Part shown: piece after piece, positions 9,148-15,941 of the stretch
How positions within the stretch are numbered: the first letter of the stretch is position 1
Layout: each line of letters starts with the position of its first letter
Source: Streptomyces sp. WM6386
GTDB taxonomy: Bacteria > Actinomycetota > Actinomycetes > Streptomycetales > Streptomycetaceae
NCBI RefSeq assembly: GCF_000972385.1
Contig: NZ_JXTE01000031.1
Location: forward strand, 1-64,000
Direction: 5' to 3'
DNA: 64,000 nt
Notes under the pieces: model-generated
Told to the model about the DNA's origin: nothing
Databases searched by the model: none
The model's input: only the letters and a program-made list of their open reading frames with translations
Translations under genes and position numbers: made by a program

Positions 9148-10083
9148 TCAGTCCTTCTCCCGGGTCAGGAAGCGCTGGACGAGCGACACGGTCAGGACGA
9201 GTACGAAGAAGGTCAGCGAGATGGCCGCCGCGTAGGCGGTCTGCTGCTGGTCGTAGCCGGTGCGCACCGCCTGGAAGACGACGGTGGTGGTGGAGTCGAG
9301 CGGGCCGCCTTGCGTCATCACCCTGATCTGGGTGAAGAGGCTGAACGCCGCGATCGTGATGGTGACGAGGACGAAGGTGCGGGTGGCGCGCAGTCCCGGC
9401 CAGGTGACGTGGCGGAAGCGGTGCCAGGTGGTGGCGCCGTCGAGTTCGGCGGCCTCGTACAACTCGGCGGGGATGGTCTGCAGGCCGGCCAGCCAGATGA
9501 TCATGTGGAAGCCGACGCCCTGCCACACCGACATCAGGATGATGGCGGGCATCGCGGTGGCCGGGTCGCCCAGCCAGTCCGGGCCCTGGAAGTGGCCGAG
9601 GGTGAGCGTCGAGATGACGTGGTTGACCAGGCCGTCCTTCCGGTAGAGGAAGGTCCACAGGAGGGACACCACGACCATCGAGGTGACGACCGGCAGGAAG
9701 TAGACGGTGCGGAAGAAGTTGACGCCCCGTACCTTCGCGTTGACCAGCAGTGCCAGGAGCAGGGCGAGGCCGGCCTGGAGCGGGACGACGACGGCGGCGA
9801 AGTACACCGTGTTGCGCAGGGACTTGTAGAAGACGGGGTCTTCGAAGAGCTGGGTGAAGTTCCTCAGGCCCACGAAGCGGGCCGGGTTGGGCGAGATGAG
9901 CCTCGCGTCGGTGAAGGCCAGGGCGAAGGCGAGGACGACCGGTACGACGAGAAAGACGATCAGCAGCACGACGGCCGGGGTGGCCATGCCGAGGGCGGTG
10001 AGGCTCTCACGGCGACGGGCGTTGTTCGTGCGGGTTCGCCGGACCGGACGCAGCCGCGTGGGGGCTGCGGTCTTGGTGGTCAC
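9148..10083 (-). CDS. ABC sugar permease, MalF type
   Basis: The 311-residue protein has a basic N-terminus (about 30 residues), six membrane helices, FVGLRNFTQLFEDPVF, and the EAA loop PAELYEAAELDGATTWHRFRHVTWPGL. It is the first membrane subunit of the CUT1 importer encoded here. It is downstream of the binding-protein gene, separated by 66 bases that contain a strong stem-loop, and is almost abutted by the MalG-type gene. Confidence 0.92.
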   Translation of the reverse strand: MTTKTAAPTRLRPVRRTRTNNARRRESLTALGMATPAVVLLIVFLVVPVVLAFALAFTDARLISPNPARFVGLRNFTQLFEDPVFYKSLRNTVYFAAVVVPLQAGLALLLALLVNAKVRGVNFFRTVYFLPVVTSMVVVSLLWTFLYRKDGLVNHVISTLTLGHFQGPDWLGDPATAMPAIILMSVWQGVGFHMIIWLAGLQTIPAELYEAAELDGATTWHRFRHVTWPGLRATRTFVLVTITIAAFSLFTQIRVMTQGGPLDSTTTVVFQAVRTGYDQQQTAYAAAISLTFFVLVLTVSLVQRFLTREKD

Positions 10084-10101
10084 GGTATCTCCAGGGAGCC
10101 G

Positions 10102-10140
10102 GGCCGGTTCGGGCGGTGCGGTCGGGGGCCCGAACCGGCC
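10102..10140 (-). terminator. stem-loop between binding-protein and permease genes
   Basis: GGCCGGTTCGGG (10102-10113) pairs perfectly with CCCGAACCGGCC (10129-10140) around a 15-base loop. There is no T tract. Its place directly after the binding-protein stop suggests partial termination or 3'-end protection, giving more binding protein than permease. Confidence 0.6.
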
Positions 10141-10149
10141 TGGGGCGGG

Positions 10150-11454
10150 TCAGCCTGAGTAGTTGTTGTTCGTCTTCAGGTTGTTGTCGATGTTCTTCGA
10201 GGCCTGGCCGAGAGCGTCCTTGGGATCGGCGCCGGCCAGGATGTCCTGGGCCGCCTTCTGGAACTCGGTGGAGATGTAGGGGTAGGCCGGGGTGACCGGG
10301 CGCACCGTCGCGTACTTCTGCGCGAACTGGACGAGCACGGCGAACTCGCCGCCCGGCTGGTAGTCCTTGATCTGCGTCGCGGCTTCGTTCGTGGCGGGGA
10401 TGGTGCTGGTGGCCTCGGCGTAGTCGACGAAGTACTTGGTCTGGCGGGAGAACTTCAGCCACTCCTGCGCGCCGTCCTTGTTGGAGCAGGTGGAGCTCAT
10501 CGCCCACTGCCAGGATGCGCCGCCGATCTTGGGGCCCTTGCCGAAGTCGACCGGCGGGATGATCGCCAGGTCGTCGCCGAGCTTCTGGGCGTTCTTGGCC
10601 GCGTTCCAGCTGCCGTCCCACTGGATGGCGCTCTTGCCGGCCAGGAAGTCCTTGTTGGGGTCGGCTCCGGACTTCTTCGCCATGTAGCCCTTGGTCACCA
10701 GCGAGCGGAACCAGGTGCCCCACTCCACGGACTCCTCGCCGTCGAGGGTGCCGGAGGCGGTCTTGTAGCCGTCGCGGTCGATCAGGTCGCCGCCGAAGCT
10801 CTGCAACTGGGGGGAGTAGGCGTACGGCCACCATTCGCCGCTGCCGCCGGTGCCCATTTCCAGGGGGTACGTGAACTCGCCGCTCTGCTTCAGCTCGGCC
10901 AGCGCGGCGTCGAACTCGCCCTTGGTCCAGGGCTTGTCCATGGTGGGGACACGGATGCCGTGCTCGTTCAGTACGGACTTGCGGGCGAAGAAGGCCAGGG
11001 AGACGTCGTAGAAGCCGAAGGAGTAGAGCTGGTCCTTGTAGGTCCCGACGGTGCTGGCGAGCTGGTCCTTCACCGGCACCTCGCTGCCGGAGACATCGAT
11101 CGGGGCCAGGTAGCCGCCCCAGGCCCAGTTCGCCACGTTGGGGCCGTCCACATCGAGCAGGCAGGGCAGCTTGCGGGCCGAGGCGGCGGCCACGACGGAG
11201 TTGTTGTAATCGGTCTGCGGGAACGACTGAAGCTTGACCGTGTACTTGTCCTGGGAGCCGTTGAAGTCCTTGATGATCTTCTTCACGACGTCGAGTTCGG
11301 CCGAGTTGCCGGCGTTGTGCGTCCACAGGGTCAGCGTGTCGCCGCCGGCCCCCGACGAGCTCCCGCCACTGCCGGTCGCGCATCCGGCGACGAGCGCCGT
11401 CGCCGCCGCGGCGGCTACACTCGCAAGCGCGAGGCGCCTTGTTCTGAACACCAC
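10150..11454 (-). CDS. ABC sugar-binding lipoprotein of the fructan importer
   Basis: This 434-residue lipoprotein has a short basic start, a hydrophobic stretch and lipobox LVAGC (Cys25), followed by a Gly/Ser linker and a type-1 sugar-binding fold (TLTLWTHNAGNSAELDVVKK; SFPQTDYNNSVVAAA). GTG 11454 is chosen because GGAGG lies six bases upstream and it places the signal peptide at the true N-terminus; a GTG three bases later is also possible. Its neighbours (GH32 genes, LacI repressor) point to fructo-oligosaccharides as ligand. That substrate is inferred. Confidence 0.9.
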   Translation of the reverse strand: MVFRTRRLALASVAAAAATALVAGCATGSGGSSSGAGGDTLTLWTHNAGNSAELDVVKKIIKDFNGSQDKYTVKLQSFPQTDYNNSVVAAASARKLPCLLDVDGPNVANWAWGGYLAPIDVSGSEVPVKDQLASTVGTYKDQLYSFGFYDVSLAFFARKSVLNEHGIRVPTMDKPWTKGEFDAALAELKQSGEFTYPLEMGTGGSGEWWPYAYSPQLQSFGGDLIDRDGYKTASGTLDGEESVEWGTWFRSLVTKGYMAKKSGADPNKDFLAGKSAIQWDGSWNAAKNAQKLGDDLAIIPPVDFGKGPKIGGASWQWAMSSTCSNKDGAQEWLKFSRQTKYFVDYAEATSTIPATNEAATQIKDYQPGGEFAVLVQFAQKYATVRPVTPAYPYISTEFQKAAQDILAGADPKDALGQASKNIDNNLKTNNNYSG

Positions 11455-11475
11455 GAGGTTCCTCCATCTCACGGA

Positions 11476-11522
11476 GGCGGGTCTTGCAGGACCCGCCCTG
11501 GGCGACCGGTTGCATCGGTCGC
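11476..11522 (-). promoter_or_regulatory. two inverted repeats in the leader of the binding-protein gene
   Basis: GGCGGGTC-TTGCAG-GACCCGCC (11476-11497) and GCGACCG-GTTGCAT-CGGTCGC (11502-11522) lie 22-68 bases upstream of the binding-protein start. Arms are perfect (8 and 7 bases) and both loops contain TTGCA. They may be operator sites for the LacI-type repressor, or structures of the leader RNA. Confidence 0.45.
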
Positions 11523-11535
11523 TGTTCTTGGTGGC

Positions 11536-11580
11536 CGTCCCGCCGCCTGCTCCAGGACCATCGGTGCGGGCGGCGGGACG
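11536..11580 (-). terminator. terminator after the lacI-type gene
   Basis: CGTCCCGCCGCC (11536-11547) pairs perfectly with GGCGGCGGGACG (11569-11580). The 12-pair stem begins 20 bases past the repressor stop and separates it from the transporter genes, which therefore likely have their own promoter. Confidence 0.6.
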
Positions 11581-11600
11581 ACTGTCTTCAGGTGCCGGTG

Positions 11601-12635
11601 TCACCCCTCGGCAGGTGCACCGAGAGAGGCGCGCTCCCGCAGCGGCATGGGCACGCGGTGTACGACCGATTCGAGTGGCCCGCCGCGGAGGATCAGCTCC
11701 ACGGCGAGGCGCCCGAGCTGGTAGTGCGGCAGTTTCAGCGTGGTGAGCGCCGGCCGCAGCACGGACGCGATGTCCTGGTCGTCGAACGAGATCACCGACA
11801 CGTCGCCGGGCACCGAGAGCCCCGCCTCACCGAGCGCCTGGTAGGCGCCGAAGGACACCCGGTCGGCCAGGCACACCAGCGCCCGGGGACGGGTCCCCGC
11901 CGCCAGCAGGGCGGACACCTCCCGGTAGCCGTCCGGTGTGTTCCAGTCGCACTCGATGACGCCGTCCAGGCGGGCGCCGCGCTCGCGCAGCACTTCCTCC
12001 AGGCCGCGCATGCGCTCGTTGCCGGCGATGATCCCTTCGGGTGTGGCCGGGACGGCCTGGTGGCCGCCGATCGCCCAGATGCCCTCGGTGTGACCGGCCG
12101 CGAGCAGGGCGCGGGCCGCGTTCCGGCCGGCCTCCAGCTCGTCCGGGACGACGGAGGGGGCGTCGAAGCCGGGGGCCAGGCAGTTCAGCAGCACCACGCG
12201 GCGCCCGAACAGCTCCTTGGGGGGAGTGACGTACCGGGTGAACATGGTCGCGTAGATCACCGCGTCGACCTGGCGGTCGAGCAGCGCGTGGACCAGCGAG
12301 GACTCGGCAGCGCGGTCGCCGCCGGCCTCTGTGATGAACAGCAGGTGATCCTGCTCCCGGGCGGCCTCCATGGCACCGCGGATGACATCGCCGGCGAACG
12401 GAGTGGTGGTGATCCGGTCCGACACGAGTCCGATGGTCTGGGTGGACTTCGTCCGGAGGCTGCGCGCGGTGACGTTCGGGCGGTAGCCCAGCTGCCTGGC
12501 CGCTTCCAGGACCCGTTCCCGGGAGGCGTCGGAGATGCGCATGTCGGTGCGGCCGGACAGGGCGAACGACGCGGTCGTCGGCGATACGCCCGCCTCGCGG
12601 GCGACATCGGCCATGGTCACGCGGCGTTCGGGCAT
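11601..12635 (-). CDS. LacI-family transcriptional repressor of the fructan locus
   Basis: The 344-residue protein begins with a standard LacI helix-turn-helix and hinge (VTMADVAREAGVSPTTASFALSG through LGYRPNVTARSLR, residues 6-62) followed by a periplasmic-binding-like effector domain (TIGLVSDRITTTPFAGDVI; PGDVSVISFDDQDIASVLRPALTTLKLPHYQLGRLA). It lies between the importer genes and the two secreted GH32 genes and is divergent from the latter. An operator-like palindrome sits just upstream of its start and a related one before the first secreted GH32 gene, so autoregulation and control of both arms are likely. The inducer (fructose or a fructo-oligosaccharide) is inferred. Confidence 0.93.
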   Translation of the reverse strand: MPERRVTMADVAREAGVSPTTASFALSGRTDMRISDASRERVLEAARQLGYRPNVTARSLRTKSTQTIGLVSDRITTTPFAGDVIRGAMEAAREQDHLLFITEAGGDRAAESSLVHALLDRQVDAVIYATMFTRYVTPPKELFGRRVVLLNCLAPGFDAPSVVPDELEAGRNAARALLAAGHTEGIWAIGGHQAVPATPEGIIAGNERMRGLEEVLRERGARLDGVIECDWNTPDGYREVSALLAAGTRPRALVCLADRVSFGAYQALGEAGLSVPGDVSVISFDDQDIASVLRPALTTLKLPHYQLGRLAVELILRGGPLESVVHRVPMPLRERASLGAPAEG

Positions 12636-12655
12636 CGGTGGATCAGCTCCGCTCG

Positions 12656-12671
12656 GCTAAATCGGATTAGC
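12656..12671. promoter_or_regulatory. LacI-type operator upstream of the repressor gene
   Basis: GCTAA-ATCGGA-TTAGC has perfect five-base arms around a core with central CG, as LacI-family sites usually have. It is 21 bases upstream of the repressor start codon. It shares CTAAATCG with the element at 12848-12861. Confidence 0.6.
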
Positions 12672-12847
12672 AAGATGCGATGAGATTGCTTCACTCGTCA
12701 TGCGCTGTCAACACCCCGGACATCTCGCCTGCGTAACGGTGACTTTCTGGGGTGATTTGCCCATCTCTGGGTAGCGCGAAGTCGAAATTCGTATGCGTTA
12801 GCTCTTGCTTTAGCGGCGACGGCGCCCGAACCATGCCGACCCATCAT

Positions 12848-12861
12848 CTAAATCGAATTGG
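12848..12861. promoter_or_regulatory. second CTAAATCG operator, before the secreted GH32 gene
   Basis: CTAAATCGAATTGG lies 44 bases upstream of the first secreted GH32 start and matches the repressor-gene site over its first eight bases. The 269-base divergent gap thus carries one such element at each end. Nothing else was recognised in the gap apart from AT-richer promoter-like sequence. Confidence 0.5.
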
Positions 12862-12904
12862 CAGGCCGCCAGGTCACCGTCTGTCACGCAGTCCAGGAGA
12901 CAGC

Positions 12905-15838
12905 ATGAGGAGAAGAACCGCCCTCAGGGTCGTATCCGCCGCAGTCGGCGGAGCCGTCGTACCGCTTTCGTTCGCTCCCGCTTTCGCCGCCGCCGGTGGC
13001 CGGTCGGGTCCTCAAAAGCCCACCGCCCATTGGGACTTCGACGAACGATCCGGCGCGGTCGCCCGCGAGGCGGTCTCCGGGTCGGCCACCCCCGTCGACT
13101 ACGTCTTCAACGACGCCCGCTACAAGCCCGACAGTGATCCCGTGCGCCGCCGTGGCGTGCGCGGCCGGGCCCTGTACTTCGACGGCTGCTCCACCGTCGT
13201 CACGGCAGAGGGACCCGGCAAGCTCGACATCGCCGGCGGCATGACCGTCGACGTGTGGATCGCGCCCTACGCCTACGAGCACGGCATCGACGGCAAGCCC
13301 CAGGCCCTGGTCAACCAGCACGACCCGGTCGCCAGGACCGGATTCCTGCTCGGCCTGCGCCGCTTCGGGCAGATCGTCTTCCAGCTCGGCTTCGGCACCG
13401 ACCTGACCGAGGTCAAGGGCGCCCCGGACCAACCGGCCGCCAAGGGCAGGTGGAGCCACGTCTCCGCCACCTACGACCCGTCCGCCCACCAGCTGCGCCT
13501 CTACCTCGACGGCCGCCTGATCGGCACCGCCGCCACCCCGGACAGGGCCCCCGAACCGGCGCCCGGTGAACCCCTCCTCATCGGGAAGCACAACCGCCCG
13601 ACGCTGCTCAACGGCGAGTTCCACGCCAACATGTACATGGGTCTGATGGACAGCCTCATGATCCGCCCGGGCACCCTGGACGACTCGGCCGCCCAGCGCG
13701 AGCACGCCGAGAAGATCGCCGCACTGCCCGGCCACCGCGTGCCCCGCCCGGACCTGGCCCCCCATCGGACCCGTTTCGACGGCGACCGGCACCGCCCCCA
13801 GTTCCACATGCTGCCGCCCTGGCACTGGATGAACGAGCCGCACGCGCCCGTGTACTTCAAGGGCAAGTACCACATCTTCTACCAGCACGACCCGCTCGGA
13901 CCGTTCTGGGGCCAGATCCACTGGGGGCACGCCGTCAGCACCGACATGGTGCACTGGCGCGACCTCCCCATCGCCCTCGCCCCCGCCGCGGACTCGGCCG
14001 GCCCGGACGGCATCTGGTCGGGATCCGCCTGCGTCGACGGCGACCGCGGGCCGGTCCTCTTCTTCACGGGCGGCGACGACCGGCTGCCCTACCGGCAACG
14101 CACCGGCCTCGCCGTATCCACGTACAAGAACGACGGTGACACCGATCTGCCCACCTGGACGATGCGCTCCGAGCCGGTCACCGAAGCCCCGGCCAAGCTG
14201 CCGGCCGGCCCGGGAACCGCGTGGGCGGAGAACTTCCGCGACCCGTTCGTCTGGGAGGAGGACGGCGTCTGGTACCAGCTCGTCGGCAGCGGCATCGTCG
14301 ACTACGACGGCGCGCAGATCACCCGCAAGCACGGCGGAACCGCTCTCCTGCACACCGCCCGCCGGCCCGAAGGGCCCTGGACGTACCAGGGGCCGCTGCA
14401 CCGGAACGACCTCGCCACGCTGCCCGAGCCCGGTGAGGTGTGGGAACTGCCGGTACTCCTCCCGCTCCCCGGCCCCCGCGGCCGGCGCACCGGCAAGCAC
14501 ATCCTGCTGATCTGTCCGTGGTGGGAGGGGTTCCACCCGAACGCCGTCAAGCACACCTACTATTGGATCGGCACCTTCGACAAGCGCGAACACCGCTTCG
14601 TGCCCGACCACGACAAGCCACGCGAGTTCGACTTCGGCGAGCACTTCACCGGCCCGTCCGGCTTCGTCACCCCCGACGGCCGGTCCGTGGTCTTCAGCAT
14701 CACCCAGGGCCGCCGCACCGAGCAGCAGCACGCCCGGTCCGGCTGGGCGCACAACGCCGGTATGCCGGTGTCCGTCTCCCTGCGCCAGGACGGCACCCTC
14801 GGGGTCGAACCGATCGCCGAGGCCGCCGGCCTGCGGGGCACGAGGCTCGCCCGCATCCGGCAGACCTCGGTGACGGAAGCGAACCGGCGGCTCGCCGGGG
14901 TCTTCGGCGACCTGCTGGACATCAGCGCCGTCATCGAGCCGCGCGGCGCGCGGACGATCACCCTGACGGTCCGGGCCTGCGCCGACGGCACCGAACAGAC
15001 CCTGCTGACCTACGACACGGCCGAGCACCGCATCCTGATCGACCGCAGCCGATCCAGCCTCGACCCGGACGTCCGCAAGGGCGTCCACGGCGGCCGTGTG
15101 GAACTCGACGGCGGGCGCCTCACGCTCAGGGTCCTGCTCGACCGCTCGATGCTGGAGGCGTACGTCAACGGCACCAACAGCATCACCAGCCGTGTCTATC
15201 CCACCCGCGAGGACGCCACCGGCCTGCGCCTGACCAGCGAGGGCGGATCGGCCCGCGTCGTGTCCCTGGACGTCTGGCGCATGAACGGCGCCTACGACAC
15301 GCCGGCCGCGCCCGCCGCGTACGACCCGCCGCGCCCGGCGGACGTCGACGCCCTGCCCAACCACGACTTCGCCACCGGCGACCTCACCGGATGGACCGTC
15401 GTCTCCGGCACGACCTTCAGCGACGCCAACGTCACCACCCGCACCGACTGGGGCTGGGGCGGCCCCTTCTACCAGGCTGAGACCGAAGGCGATCCGACCG
15501 GCCACCACCTGTGGGGCTTCAAACCCGCCGGAGGCGGCGACGGCGCCACCGGCGTCCTGCGCTCCGCCACGGTGGTCCTCGGCGGAGACGGCGTGATCGA
15601 CCTGCTCGTGTCCGGCGGCAACGACCCCGACCGGCTCTACGCGGCCGCCGTCCGCGCCGACGACGGCAAGGTACTGGCCAAGGCCACCGGCCGCAGCACC
15701 GAGCAGTACCGCCGCGTCGTGTTCGACCTCTCCGCCCACATCGGCGAACGGATCTACATCGAGGTCGTCGACCGGGCCGACGGGGGCTGGGGCCACATCA
15801 ACGTCGCCGACGTCAACGTCCCCGTCCGGCGCGCCTGA
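12905..15838 (+). CDS. secreted LamG-GH32 fructan-acting enzyme with C-terminal accessory module
   Basis: The 977-residue product starts with an RR-containing signal peptide (cleavage near residue 28). A LamG/concanavalin-like domain follows (about 40-265), then a GH32 propeller (about 300-610), a GH32 C-terminal sandwich (about 670-800), and a final module of about 160 residues beginning LPNHDFATGDLTGW. The GH32 signatures are altered: WMNEPHAP with Glu311 where the nucleophile Asp is usual, FRDPFVW with Asp446 intact, and VWELPVLLPL with Glu514 as acid/base. AGGAGA precedes ATG 12905, which is preferred over upstream starts because it begins the signal peptide. Likely an extracellular levan- or inulin-acting enzyme; exact reaction unknown, and transfer activity is possible. 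Confidence 0.88.
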   Translation: MRRRTALRVVSAAVGGAVVPLSFAPAFAAAGGRSGPQKPTAHWDFDERSGAVAREAVSGSATPVDYVFNDARYKPDSDPVRRRGVRGRALYFDGCSTVVTAEGPGKLDIAGGMTVDVWIAPYAYEHGIDGKPQALVNQHDPVARTGFLLGLRRFGQIVFQLGFGTDLTEVKGAPDQPAAKGRWSHVSATYDPSAHQLRLYLDGRLIGTAATPDRAPEPAPGEPLLIGKHNRPTLLNGEFHANMYMGLMDSLMIRPGTLDDSAAQREHAEKIAALPGHRVPRPDLAPHRTRFDGDRHRPQFHMLPPWHWMNEPHAPVYFKGKYHIFYQHDPLGPFWGQIHWGHAVSTDMVHWRDLPIALAPAADSAGPDGIWSGSACVDGDRGPVLFFTGGDDRLPYRQRTGLAVSTYKNDGDTDLPTWTMRSEPVTEAPAKLPAGPGTAWAENFRDPFVWEEDGVWYQLVGSGIVDYDGAQITRKHGGTALLHTARRPEGPWTYQGPLHRNDLATLPEPGEVWELPVLLPLPGPRGRRTGKHILLICPWWEGFHPNAVKHTYYWIGTFDKREHRFVPDHDKPREFDFGEHFTGPSGFVTPDGRSVVFSITQGRRTEQQHARSGWAHNAGMPVSVSLRQDGTLGVEPIAEAAGLRGTRLARIRQTSVTEANRRLAGVFGDLLDISAVIEPRGARTITLTVRACADGTEQTLLTYDTAEHRILIDRSRSSLDPDVRKGVHGGRVELDGGRLTLRVLLDRSMLEAYVNGTNSITSRVYPTREDATGLRLTSEGGSARVVSLDVWRMNGAYDTPAAPAAYDPPRPADVDALPNHDFATGDLTGWTVVSGTTFSDANVTTRTDWGWGGPFYQAETEGDPTGHHLWGFKPAGGGDGATGVLRSATVVLGGDGVIDLLVSGGNDPDRLYAAAVRADDGKVLAKATGRSTEQYRRVVFDLSAHIGERIYIEVVDRADGGWGHINVADVNVPVRRA

Positions 15839-15941
15839 ATCCCCGGCCCACCCCACATACGCGTCGGCCCCGGACCGTGCCGCGCCCAGGGCCGGCGTCC
15901 TGCTCCGCCCGATCAACCCGACCCCACACCACGGAGGTTCG

